Assembly: GCA_964057225.1 (NCBI GenBank) | Contig: CAXKVF010000080.1 | Span: forward strand, 62,001 to 126,000 | DNA: 64,000 bases | Reading direction: 5' to 3' | Source: Auanema rhodensis | Lineage: Eukaryota > Nematoda > Chromadorea > Rhabditida > Rhabditidae | Shown here: positions 11,301 to 24,940 of the stretch, piece by piece | How the letters are laid out: each line of letters starts with the position of its first letter | Numbering within the stretch: position 1 is the stretch's first letter | Notes under the pieces: generated by a model | What the model was told of the DNA's origin: nothing | Databases searched by the model: none | The model's input: only the letters and a program-made list of their open reading frames with translations | Program-made: the position numbers and the translations under genes

Positions 11301-14300
11301 TGTAACTCGCTTCACGTGAAAGATAAAGAGATGCGGTTTTCAAAATTAGATTCCCCATGTCCATATTAGTCTAAAAACAAATTTTTATTGATATTGGTTC
11401 ATGGTAACCATGACTTTGAAATTTACGTGAACTTTAATTAATGCTAATTAAATGTACACGTGATGTGCACTTGGTATGTAACTCGCTTCACGTGAAAGAT
11501 AAAGAGATGCGGTTTTCAAAATTAGATTCCTCATGTCCATATTAGTCTAAAAACAAATTTTTATTGATATTGCTTCATGGTAACCATGACTTTGAAATTT
11601 ACGTGAACTTTAATTTATGCTAATTAAATGTACACGTGATGTGCACTTGGTATGTAACTCGCTTCACGTGAAAGATAAAGAGATGCGGTTTTCAAAATTA
11701 GATTCCCCATGTCCATATTAGTCTAAAAACAAATTTTTATTGATATTGGTTCATGGTAACCATGACTTTGAATTTTACGTGAACTTTAATTTATGCTAAT
11801 TAAATGTACACGTGATGTGCACTTGGTATGTAACTCGCTTCACGTGAAAGATAAAGAGATCCGGTTTTCAAAATTAGATTCCCCATGTCCATATTAGTCT
11901 AAAAACAAATTTTTATTGATATTGCTTCATGGTAACCATGACTTTGAAATTTACGTGAACTTTAATTTATGCTAATTAAATGTACACGTGATGTGCACTT
12001 GGTATGTAACTCGCTTCACGTGAAAGATAAAGAGATGCGGTTTTCAAAATTAGATTCCCCATGTCCATATTAGTCTAAAAACAAATTTTTATTGATATTG
12101 GTTCATGGTAACCATGACTTTGAAATTTACGTGAACTTAATTAATGCTAATTAAATGTACACGTGATGTGCACTTGGTATGTAACTCGCTTCACGTGAAA
12201 GATAAAGAGATGCGGTTTTCAAAATTAGATTCCCCATGTCCATATTAGTCTAAAAACAAATTTTTATTGATATTGCTTCATGGTAACCATGACTTTGAAA
12301 TTTACGTGAACTTTAATTTATGCTAATTAAATGTACACGTGATGTGCACTTGGTATGTAACTCGCTTCACGTGAAAGATAAAGAGATGCGGTTTTCAAAA
12401 TTAGATTCCCCATGTCCATATTAGTCTAAAAACAAATTTTTATTGATATTGGTTCATGGTAACCATGACTTTGAAATTTACGTGAACTTTAATTTATGCT
12501 AATTAAATGTACACGTGATGTGCACTTGGTATGTAACTCGCTTCACGTGAAAGATAAAGAGATGCGGTTTTCAAAATTAGATTCCCCACGTCCATATTAG
12601 TCTAAAAACAAATTTTTATTGATATTAGTTCATGGTAACCATGACTTTGAAATTTACGTGAACTTTAATTTATGCTAATTAAATGTACACGTGATGTGCA
12701 CTTGGTATGTAACTCGCTTCACGTGAAAGATAAAGAGATGCGGTTTTCAAAATTAGATTCCCCATGTCCATATTAGTCAAAAACAAATTTTTATTGATAT
12801 TGGTTCATGGTAACCATGACTTTGAAATTTACGTGAACTTTAATTAATGCTAATTAAATGTACACGTGATGTGCACTTGGTATGTAACTCGCTTCACGTA
12901 AAAGATAAAGAGATGCGGTTTTCAAAATTAGATTCCCCATGTCCATATTAGTCTAAAAACAAATTTTTATTGATATTGGTTCATGGTAACCATGACTTTG
13001 AAATTTACGTGAACTTTAATTTATGCTAATTAAATGTACACGTGATGTGCCCTTGGTATGTAACTCGCTTCACGTGAAAGATAAAGAGATGCGGTTTTCA
13101 AAATTAGATTCCCCATGTCCATATTAGTCTAAAAACAAATTTTTATTGATATTAGTTCATGGTAACCATGACTTTGAAATTTACGTGAACTTTAATTTAT
13201 GCTAATTAAATGTACACGTGATGTGCACTTGGTATGTAACTCGCTTCACGTGAAAGATAAAGAGATGCGGTTTTCAAAATTAGATTTCCCATGTCCATAT
13301 TAGTCAAAAACAAATTTTTATTGATATTGGTTCATGGTAACCATGACTTTGAAATTTACGTGAACTTTAATTTATGCTAATTAAATGTACACGTGATGTG
13401 CCCTTGGTATGTAACTCGCTTCACGTGAAAGATAAAGAGATGCGGTTTTCAAAATTAGATTCCCCATGTCCATATTAGTCTAAAAACAAATTTTTATTGA
13501 TATTGCTTCATGGTAACCATGACTTTGAAATTTACGTGAACTTTAATTTATGCTAATTAAATGTACACGTGATGTGCACTTGGTATGTAACTCGCTTCAC
13601 GTGAAAGATAAAGAGATGCGGTTTTCAAAATTAGATTCCCCATGTCCATATTAGTCTAAAAACAAATTTTTATTGATATTGGTTCATGGTAACCATGACT
13701 TTGAAATTTACGTGAACTTTAATTAATGCTAATTAAATGTACACGTGATGTGCACTTGGTATGTAACTCGCTTCACGTGAAAGATAAAGAGATGCGGTTT
13801 TCAAAATTAGATTCCCCATGTCCATATTAGTCTAAAAACAAACTTTTATTGATATTGCTTCATGGTAACCATGACTTTGAAATTTACGTGAACTTTAATT
13901 TATGCTAATTAAATGTACACGTGATGTGCACTTGGTATGTAACTCGCTTCACGTGAAAGATAAAGAGATGCGGTTTTCAAAATTAGATTCCCCATGTCCA
14001 TATTAGTCTAAAAACAAATTTTTATTGATATTGGTTCATGGTAACCATGACTTTGAAATTTACGTGAACTTTAATTAATGCTAATTAAATGTACACGTGA
14101 TGTGCACTTGGTATGTAACTCGCTTCACGTGAAAGATAAAGAGATGCGGTTTTCAAAATTAGATTCCCCATGTCCATATTAGTCTAAAAACAAATTTTTA
14201 TTGATATTGCTTCATGGTAACCATGACTTTGAAATTTACGTGAACTTTAATTTATGCTAATTAAATGTACACGTGATGTGCACTTGGTATGTAACTCGCT

Positions 14301-14930
14301 TCACGTGAAAGATAAAGAGATGCGGTTTTCAAAATTAGATTCCCCATGTCCATATTAGTCTAAAAACAAATTTTTATTGATATTGGTTCATGGTAACCAT
14401 GACTTTGAAATTTACGTGAACTTTAATTAATGCTAATTAAATGTACACGTGATGTGCACTTGGTATGTAACTCGCTTCACGTGAAAGATAAAGAGATGCG
14501 GTTTTCAAAATTAGATTCCTCATGTCCATATTAGTCTAAAAACAAATTTTTATTGATATTGCTTCATGGTAACCATGACTTTGAAATTTACGTGAACTTT
14601 AATTTATGCTAATTAAATGTACACGTGATGTGCACTTGGTATGTAACTCGCTTCACGTGAAAGATAAAGAGATGCGGTTTTCAAAATTAGATTCCCCATG
14701 TCCATATTAGTCTAAAAACAAATTTTTATTGATATTGGTTCATGGTAACCATGACTTTGAATTTTACGTGAACTTTAATTTATGCTAATTAAATGTACAC
14801 GTGATGTGCACTTGGTATGTAACTCGCTTCACGTGAAAGATAAAGAGATGCGGTTTTCAAAATTAGATTCCCCATGTCCATATTAGTCTAAAAACAAATT
14901 TTTATTGATATTGCTTCATGGTAACCATGA
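8950..14930 (+). repeat. 17-monomer tandem pair (offset 2989 bp)
   Basis: Two adjacent copies, about 8,950-11,940 and 11,940-14,930. Shared markers at an offset of 2989 bp: CCCCACGTCC at 9600 and 12589, the CACGTAAAAG break near 9911 and 12900, GTGCCCTTGG at 10062 and 13051, AAACTTTTATTG at 10854 and 13843, ATTCCTCATG at 11531 and 14520, TTGAATTTTACG near 11772 and 14761. The offset is 17 x 176 minus three. Copy one alone has the deletion at 9437, GGTTTACAAA near 10459 and GAGATCCGG near 11861. Copy two has one monomer, about 13,340-13,440, that looks like a neighbour rather than its partner. Confidence 0.87.
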
Positions 14931-15649
14931 CTTTGAAATTTACGTGAACTTTAATTTATGCTAATTAAATGTACACGTGATGTGCACTTGGTATGTAACT
15001 CGCTTCACGTGAAAGATAAAGAGATGCGGTTTTCAAAATTAGATTCCCCATGTCCATATTAGTCTAAAAACAAATTTTTATTGATATTGGTTCATGGTAA
15101 CCATGACTTTGAATTTTACGTGAACTTTAATTTATGCTAATTAAATGTACACGTGATGTGCACTTGGTATGTAACTCGCTTCACGTGAAAGATAAAGAGA
15201 TGCGGTTTTCAAAATTAGATTCCCCATGTCCATATTAGTCTAAATACAAATTTTTATTGATATTGCTTCATGGTAACCATGACTTTGAAATTTACGTGAA
15301 CTTTAATTTATGCTAATTAAATGTACACGTGATGTGCACTTGGTATGTAACTCGCTTCACGTGAAAGATAAAAAGATGCGGTTTTCAAAATTAGATTCCC
15401 CATGTCCATATTAGTCTAAAAACAAATTTTTATTGATATTGGTTCATGGTAACCATGACTTTGAATTTTACGTGAACTTTAATTTATGCTAATTAAATGT
15501 ACACGTGATGTGCACTTGGTATGTAACTCGCTTCACGTGAAAGATAAAGAAATGCGGTTTTCAAAATTAGATTCCCCATGTCCATATTAGTCTAAAAACA
15601 AATTTTCATTGATATTGGTTCATGGTAACCATGACTTTGAAATTTACGT

Positions 15650-18600
15650 GAACTTTAATTTATGCTAATTAAATGTACACGTGATGTGCACTTGGTATGT
15701 AACTCGCTTCACGTGAAAGATAAAGAGATGCGGTTTTCAAAATTAGATTCCCCATGTCCATATTAGTCTAAAAACAAATTTTTATTGATATTGGTTCATG
15801 GTAACCATGACTTTGAAATTTACGTGAACTTTAATTTATGCTAATTAAATGTACACGTGATGTGCACTTGGTATGTAACTCGCTTCACGTGAAAGATAAA
15901 GATATGCGGTTTTCAAAATTAGATTCCCCATGTCCATATTAGTCTAAAAACAAATTTTTATTGATATTGGTGCATGGTAATCATGACTTTGAAATTTACG
16001 TGAACTTTAATTTATGCTAATTAAATGTACACGTGATGTGCACTTGGTATGTAACTCGCTTCACGTGAAAGATGAAGAGATGCGGTTTTCAAAATTAGAT
16101 TCCCCATGTCCATATTAGTCTAAAAACAAATTTTTATTGATATTGGTGCATGGTAACCATGACTTTGAAATTTACGTGAACTTTAATTTATGCTAATTAA
16201 ATGTACACGTGATGTGCACTTGGTATGTAACTCGCTTCACGTGAAAGATAAAGAGATGCGGTTTTCAAAATTAGATTCCCCATGTCCATATTAGTCTAAA
16301 AACAAATTTTTATTGATATTGGTGCATGGTAACCATGACTTTGAAATTTACGTGAACTTCAATTTATGCTAATTAAATGTACACGTGATGTGCACTTGGT
16401 ATGTAACTCGCTTCACGTAAAAGATGAAGAGATGCGGTTTTCAGAATTAGATTCCCCATGTCCATATTAGTTTAAAAACAAATTTTTATTGATATTGGTT
16501 CATGGTAACCATGACTTTGAAATTTACGTGAACTTTAATTTATGCTAATTAAATGTACACGTGATGTGCACTTGGTATGTAACTCGCTTCACGTAAAAGA
16601 TGAAGAGATGCGGTTTTCAGAATTAGATTCCCCATGTCCATATTAGTCTAAAAACAAATTTTTATTGATATTGGTTCATGGTAACCATGACTTTGAAATT
16701 TACGTGAACTTTAATTTATGCTAATTAAATGTACACGTGATGTGCACTTGGTATGTAACTCGCTTCACGTGAAAGATGAAGAGATGCGGTTTTCAAAATT
16801 AGATTCCCCATGTCCATATTAGTCTAAAAACAAATTTTTATTGATATTGGTGCATGGTAACCATGACTTTGAAATTTACGTGAACTTTAATTTATGCTAA
16901 TTAAATGTACACGTGATGTGCACTTGGTATGTAACTCGCTTCACGTGAAAGATAAAGAGATGCGGTTTTCAAAATTAGATTCCCCATGTCCATATTAGTC
17001 TAAATACAAATTTTTATTGATATTGGTGCATGGTAACCATGACTTTGAAATTTACGTGAACTTTAATTTATGCTAATTAAATGTACACGTGATGTGCACT
17101 TGGTATGTAACTCGCTTCACGTGAAAGATAAAGAGATGCGGTTTTCAAAATTAGATTCCCCATGTCCATATTAGTCTAAAAACAAATTTTTATTGATATT
17201 GGTTCATGGTAACCATGACTTTGAAATTTACGTGAACTTTAATTTATGCTAATTAAATGTACACGTGATGTGCACTTGGTATGTAACTCGCTTCACGTGA
17301 AAGATAAAGAGATGCGGTTTTCAAAATTAGATTCCCCATGTCCATATTAGTCTAAAAACAAATTTTTATTGATATTGGTGCATGGTAACCATGACTTTGA
17401 AATTTACGTGAACTTTAATTTATGCTAATTAAATGTACACGTGATGTGCACTTGGTATGTAACTCGCTTCACGTGAAAGATAAAAAGATGCGGTTTTCAA
17501 AATTAGATTCCCCATGTCCATATTAGTCTAAAAACAAATTTTTATTGATATTGGTTCATGGTAACCATGACTTTGAAATTTACGTGAACTTTAATTTATG
17601 CTAATTAAATGTACACGTGATGTGCACTTGGTATGTAACTCGCTTCACGTGAAAGATAAAGAGATGCGGTTTTCAAAATTAGATTCCCCATGTCCATATT
17701 AGTCTAAAAACAAATTTTTATTGATATTGGTTCATGGTAACCATGACTTTGAAATTTACGTGAACTTTAATTTATGCTAATTAAATGTACACGTGATGTG
17801 CACTTGGTATGTAACTCGCTTCACGTGAAAGATAAAGAGATGCGGTTTTCAAAATTAGATTCCCCATGTCCATATTAGTCTAAAAACAAATTTTTATTGA
17901 TATTGGTGCATGGTAACCATGACTTTGAAATTTACGTGAACTTTAATTTATGCTAATTAAATGTACACGTGATGTGCACTTGGTATGTAACTCGCTTCAC
18001 GTGAAAGATAAAGAGATGCGGTTTTCAAAATTAGATTCCCCATGTCCATATTAGTCTAAAAACAAATTTTTATTGATATTGGTGCATGGTAACCATGACT
18101 TTGAAATTTACGTGAACTTTAATTTATGCTAATTAAATGTACACGTGATGTGCACTTGGTATGTAACTCGCTTCACGTGAAAGATAAAGAGATGCGGTTT
18201 TCAAAATTAGATTCCCCATGTCCATATTAGTCTAAATACAAATTTTTATTGATATTGGTGCATGGTAACCATGACTTTGAAATTTACGTGAACTTTAATT
18301 TATGCTAATTAAATGTACACGTGATGTGCACTTGGTATGTAACTCGCTTCACGTGAAAGATAAAGAGATGCGGTTTTCAAAATTAGATTCCCCATGTCCA
18401 TATTAGTCTAAAAACAAATTTTTATTGATATTGGTTCATGGTAACCATGACTTTGAAATTTACGTGAACTTTAATTTATGCTAATTAAATGTACACGTGA
18501 TGTGCACTTGGTATGAAACTCGCTTCACGTGAAAGATAAAGAGATGCGGTTTTCAAAATTAGATTCCCCATGTCCATATTAGTCTAAAAACAAATTTTTA

Positions 18601-21240
18601 TTGATATTGGTGCATGGTAACCATGACTTTGAAATTTACGTGAACTTTAATTTATGCTAATTAAATGTACACGTGATGTGCACTTGGTATGTAACTCGCT
18701 TCACGTGAAAGATAAAGAGATGCGGTTTTCAAAATTAGATTCCCCATGTCCATATTAGTCTAAAAACAAATTTTTATTGATATTGGTGCATGGTAACCAT
18801 GACTTTGAAATTTACGTGAACTTTAATTCATGCTAATTAAATGTACACGTGATGTGCACTTGGTATGTAACTCGCTTCACGTGAAAGATAAAGAGATGCG
18901 GTTTTCAAAATTAGATTCCCCATGTCCATATTAGTCTAAAAACAAATTTTTATTGATATTGCTTCATGGTAACCATGACTTTGAAATTTACGTGAACTTT
19001 AATTTATGCTAATTAAATGTACACGTGATGTGCACTTGGTATGTAACTCGCTTCACGTGAAAGATAAAGAGATGCGGTTTTCAAAATTAGATTCCCCATG
19101 TCCATATTAGTCTAAAAACAAATTTTTATTGATATTGGTTCATGGTAACCATGACTTTGAAATTTACGTGAACTTTAATTTATGCTAATTAAATGTACAC
19201 GTGATGTGCACTTGGTATGTAACTCGCTTCACGTGAAAGATAAAGAGATGCGGTTTTCAAAATTAGATTCCCCATGTCCATATTAGTCTAAAAACAAATT
19301 TTTATTGATATTGCTTCATGGTAACCATGACTTTGAAATTTACGTGAACTTTAATTTATGCTAATTAAATGTACACATGATGTGCACTTGGTATGTAACT
19401 CGCTTCACGTGAAAGATAAAGAGATGCGGTTTTCAAAATTAGATTCCCCATGTCCATATTAGTCTAAAAACGAATTTTTATTGATATTGCCTCATGGTAA
19501 CCATGACTTTGAAATTTACGTGAACTTTAATTTATGCTAATTAAATGTACACGTGATGTGCACTTGGTATGTAACTCGCTTCACGTGAAAGATAAAGAGA
19601 TGCGGTTTTCAAAATTAGATTCCCCATGTCCATATTAGTCTAAAAACAAATTTTTATTGATATTGGTTCATGGTAACCATGACTTTGAAATTTACGTGAA
19701 CTTTAATTTATGCTAATTAAATGTACACGTGATGTGCACTTGGTATGTAACTCGCTTCACGTGAAAGATAAAGAGATGCGGTTTTCAAAATTAGATTCCC
19801 CATGTCCATATTAGTCTAAAAACAAATTTTTATTGATATTGGTTCATGGTAACCATGACTTTGAAATTTACGTGAACTTTAATTTATGCTAATTAAATGT
19901 ACACGTGATGTGCACTTGGTATGTAACTCGCTTCACGTGAAAGATAAAGAGATGCGGTTTTCAAAATTAGATTCCCCATGTCCATATTAGTCTAAAAACA
20001 AATTTTTATTGATATTGGTTCATGGTAACCATGACTTTGAAATTTACGTGAACTTTAATTTATGCTAATTAAATGTACACGTGATGTGCACTTGGTATGT
20101 AACTCGCTTCACGTGAAAGATAAAGAGATGCGGTTTTCAAAATTAGATTCCCCATGTCCATATTAGTCTAAAAACAAATTTTTATTGATATTGGTGCATG
20201 GTAACCATGACTTTGAAATTTACGTGAACTTTAATTTATGCTAATTAAATGTACACGTGATGTGCACTTGGTATGTAACTCGCTTCACGTGAAAGATAAA
20301 GAGATGCGGTTTTCAAAATTAGATTCCCCATGTCCATATTAGTCTAAAAACAAATTTTTATTGATATTGGTGCATGGTAACCATGACTTTGAAATTTACG
20401 TGAACTTTAATTTATGCTAATTAAATGTACACGTGATGTGCACTTGGTATGTAACTCGCTTCACGTGAAAGATAAAGAGATGCGGTTTTCAAAATTAGAT
20501 TCCCCATGTCCATATTAGTCTAAAAACAAATTTTTATTGATATTGGTGCATGGTAACCATGACTTTGAAATTTACGTGAACTTTAATTTATGCTAATTAA
20601 ATGTACACGTGATGTGCACTTGGTATGTAACTCGCTTCACGTGAAAGATAAAGAGATGCGGTTTTCAAAATTAGATTCCCCATGTCCATATTAGTCTAAA
20701 AACAACTTTTTATTGATATTGGTGCATGGTAACCATGACTTTGAAATTTACGTGAACTTTAATTTATGCTAATTAAATGTACACGTGATGTGCACTTGGT
20801 ATGTAACTCGCTTCACGTGAAAGATAAAGAGATGCGGTTTTCAAAATTAGATTCCCCATGTCCATATTAGTCTAAAAACAAATTTTTATTGATATTGGTG
20901 CATGGTAACCATGACTTTGAATTTTACGTGAACTTTAATTTATGCTAATTAAATGTACACGTGATGTGCACTTGGTATGTAACTCGCTTCACGTGAAAGA
21001 TAAAGAGATGCGGTTTTCAAAATTAGATTCCCCATGTCCATATTAGTCTAAAAACAAATTTTTATTGATATTGGTGCATGGTAACCATGACTTTGAAATT
21101 TACGTGAACTTTAATTTATGCTAATTAAATGTACACGTGATGTGCACTTGGTATGTAACTCGCTTCACGTGAAAGATAAAGAGATGCGGTTTTCAAAATT
21201 AGATTCCCCATGTCCATATTAGTCTAAAAACAAATTTTAA
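15650..21240 (+). repeat. Weakly ordered monomer stretch with short-range similarities
   Basis: Exact 176-bp units with mixed GGTGC, GGTTC and GCTTC states and no long higher-order repeat that I could follow. Short-range links exist: CTAAATACAAA at 17005 and 18237 (seven monomers apart, about four units shared), and two adjacent units at about 16.40-16.75 kb with the same triple of variants. Private changes include GGTATGAAAC near 18516, CACATGATG near 19376, AACGAATT near 19471, AACAACTTT near 20706 and ATTTTAATTG near 21239. Confidence 0.75.
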
Positions 21241-21241
21241 T

Positions 21242-24200
21242 TGATATTGGTTCATGGTAACCATGACTTTGAAATTTACGTGAACTTTAATTTATGCTAA
21301 TTAAATGTACACGTGATGTGCACTTGGTATGTAACTCGCTTCACGTGAAAGATAAAGAGATGCGGTTTTCAAAATTAGATTCCCCATGTCCATATTAGTC
21401 TAAAAACAAATTTTTATTGATATTGGTTCATGGTAACCATGACTTTGAAATTTACGTGAACTTTAATTTATGCTAATTAAATGTACACGTGATGTGCACT
21501 TGGTATGTAACTCGCTTCACGTGAAAGATAAAGAGATGCGGTTTTCAAAATTAGATTCCCCATGTCCATATTAGTCTAAAAACAAATTTTTATTGATATT
21601 GGTGCATGGTAACCATGACTTTGAAATTTACGTGAACTTTAATTTATGCTAATTAAATGTACACGTGATGTGCACTTGGTATGTAACTCGCTTCACGTGA
21701 AAGATAAAGAGATGCGGTTTTCAAAAATAGATTACCCATGTCCATATTAGTCTAAAAACAAATTTTTATTGATATTGGTTCATGGTAACCATGACTTTGA
21801 AATTTACGTGAACTTTAATTTATGCTAATTAAATGTACACGTGATGTGCACTTGGTATGTAACTCGCTTCACGTGAAAGATAAAGAGATGCGGTTTTCAA
21901 AATTAGATTCCCCATGTCCATATTAGTCTAAAAACAAATTTTTATTGATATTGGTTCATGGTAACCATGACTTTGAAATTTACGTGAACTTTAATTTATG
22001 CTAATTAAATGTACACGTGATGAGCACTTGGTATGTAACTCGCTTCACGTGAAAGATAAAGAGATGCGGTTTTCAAAATTAGATTCTTCATGTCCATATT
22101 AGTCTAAAAACAAATTTTTATTGATATTGCTTCATGGTAACCATGACTTTGAAATTTACGTGAACTTTAATTTATGCTAATTAAATGTACACGTGATGTG
22201 CACTTGGTATGTAACTCGCTTCACGTGAAAGATAAAGAGATGCGGTTTTCAAAATTAGATTCCCCATGTCCATATTAGTCTAAAAACAAATTTTTATTGA
22301 TATTGGTGCATGGTAACCATGACTTTGAAATTTACGTGAACTTTAATTTATGCTAATTGAATGTACACGTGATGTGCACTTGGTATGTAACTCGCTTCAC
22401 GTGAAAGATAAAGAGATGCGGTTTTCAAAATTAGATTCCCCATGTCCATATTAGTCCAAAAACAAATTTTTATTGATATTGCTTCATGGTAACCATGACT
22501 TTGAAATTTACGTGAACTTTAATTTATGCTAATTAAATGTACACGTGATGTGCACTTGGTATGTAACTCGCTTCACGTGGAAGATAAAGAGATGCGGTTT
22601 TCAAAATTAGATTCCCCATGTCCATATTAGTCTAAAAACAAATTTTTAATGATATTGGTTCATGGTAACCATGACTTTGAAATTTACGTGAACTTTAATT
22701 TATGCTAATTAAATGTACACGTGATGTGCACTTGGTATGTAACTCGCTTCACGTGAAAGATAAAGAGATGCGGTTTTCAAAATTAGATTCCCCATGTCCA
22801 TATTAGTCTAAAAACAAATTTTTATTGATATTGGTTCATGGTAACCATGACTTTGAAATTTACGTGAACTTTAATTTATGCTAATTAAATGTACACGTGA
22901 TGTGCACTTGGTATGTAACTCGCTTCACGTGAAAGATAAAGAGATGCGGTTTTCAAAATTAGATTCCCCATGTCCATATTAGTCTAAAAACAAATTTTTA
23001 TTGATATTGGTTCATGGTAACCATGACTTTGAAATTTACGTGAACTTTAATTTATGCTAATTAAATGTACACGTGATGTGCACTTGGTATGTAACTCGCT
23101 TCACGTGAAAGATAAAGAGATGCGGTTTTCAAAATTAGATTCCCCATGTCCATATTAGTCTAAAAACAAATTTTTATTGATATTGGTTCATGGTAACCAT
23201 GACTTTGAAATTTACGTGAACTTTAATTTATGCTAATTAAATGTACACGTGATGTGCACTTGGTATGTAACTCGCTTCACGTGAAAGATAAAGAGATGCG
23301 GTTTTCAAAATTAGATTCCCCATGTCCATATTAGTCTAAAAACAAATTTTTATTGATATTGGTGCATGGTAACCATGACTTTGAAATTTACGTGAACTTT
23401 AATTTATGCTAATTAAATGTACACGTGATGTGCACTTGGTATGTAACTCGCTTCACGTGAAAGATAAAGAGATGCGGTTTTCAAAAATAGATTACCCATG
23501 TCCATATTAGTCTAAAAACAAATTTTTATTGATATTGGTTCATGGTAACCATGACTTTGAAATTTACGTGAACTTTAATTTATGCTAATTAAATGTACAC
23601 GTGATGTGCACTTGGTATGTAACTCGCTTCACGTGAAAGATAAAGAGATGCGGTTTTCAAAATTAGATTCCCCATGTCCATATTAGTCTAAAAACAAATT
23701 TTTATTGATATTGGTTCATGGTAACCATGACTTTGAAATTTACGTGAACTTTAATTTATGCTAATTAAATGTACACGTGATGAGCACTTGGTATGTAACT
23801 CGCTTCACGTGAAAGATAAAGAGATGCGGTTTTCAAAATTAGATTCTTCATGTCCATATTAGTCTAAAAACAAATTTTTATTGATATTGCTTCATGGTAA
23901 CCATGACTTTGAAATTTACGTGAACTTTAATTTATGCTAATTAAATGTACACGTGATGTGCACTTGGTATGTAACTCGCTTCACGTGAAAGATAAAGAGA
24001 TGCGGTTTTCAAAATTAGATTCCCCATGTCCATATTAGTCTAAAAACAAATTTTTATTGATATTGGTGCATGGTAACCATGACTTTGAAATTTACGTGAA
24101 CTTTAATTTATGCTAATTGAATGTACACGTGATGTGCACTTGGTATGTAACTCGCTTCACGTGAAAGATAAAGAGATGCGGTTTTCAAAATTAGATTCCC

Positions 24201-24940
24201 CATGTCCATATTAGTCCAAAAACAAATTTTTATTGATATTGCTTCATGGTAACCATGACTTTGAAATTTACGTGAACTTTAATTTATGCTAATTAAATGT
24301 ACACGTGATGTGCACTTGGTATGTAACTCGCTTCACGTGGAAGATAAAGAGATGCGGTTTTCAAAATTAGATTCCCCATGTCCATATTAGTCTAAAAACA
24401 AATTTTTAATGATATTGGTTCATGGTAACCATGACTTTGAAATTTACGTGAACTTTAATTTATGCTAATTAAATGTACACGTGATGTGCACTTGGTATGT
24501 AACTCGCTTCACGTGAAAGATAAAGAGATGCGGTTTTCAAAATTAGATTCCCCATGTCCATATTAGTCTAAAAACAAATTTTTATTGATATTGGTTCATG
24601 GTAACCATGACTTTGAAATTTACGTGAACTTTAATTTATGCTAATTAAATGTACACGTGATGTGCACTTGGTATGTAACTCGCTTCACGTGAAAGATAAA
24701 GAGATGCGGTTTTCAAAATTAGATTCCCCATGTCCATATTAGTCTAAAAACAAATTTTTATTGATATTGGTTCATGGTAACCATGACTTTGAAATTTACG
24801 TGAACTTTAATTTATGCTAATTAAATGTACACGTGATGTGCACTTGGTATGTAACTCGCTTCACGTGAAAGATAAAGAGATGCGGTTTTCAAAATTAGAT
24901 TCCCCATGTCCATATTAGTCTAAAAACAAATTTTTATTGA
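21242..24940 (+). repeat. 10-monomer tandem pair (offset 1760 bp), near-identical
   Basis: Every private variant of the first copy recurs 1760 bp later: TCAAAAATAGATTACCC at 21721 and 23481, TGATGAGCAC at 22021 and 23781, ATTCTTCATG near 22084 and 23844, TAATTGAATG near 22357 and 24117, TAGTCCAAAAAC near 22455 and 24215, CACGTGGAAG near 22579 and 24339, and TTTTTAATGAT near 22649 and 24409. I saw no marker difference between 21,242-23,180 and 23,002-24,940. The match fails to the left at the A near 21240 and to the right where GGTTC becomes GGTGC at about 24938. This looks like one of the youngest duplications in the window. Confidence 0.92.

Larger units (their letters stand above)
6640..15650 (+). 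repeat. Region of alternating dimers (352 bp) within larger duplications
   Basis: Units ending GCTTC..TTTATGC alternate with units ending GGTTC..TTAATGC, for example 8090-9150 and 10.4-11.6 kb, giving a 352-bp dimer. From about 14.4 to 15.6 kb the dimer is marked instead by TTGAATTTTACG at about 14761, 15113 and 15465, each exactly 352 bp apart. All ten one-base length mutants of the window are here: loss of T in TAGTCAAAAAC near 7505, 8032, 9437, 9788, 10316, 12777 and 13305, and the shortened GAACTTAATTAATG near 6690, 9150 and 12139. Confidence 0.85.
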
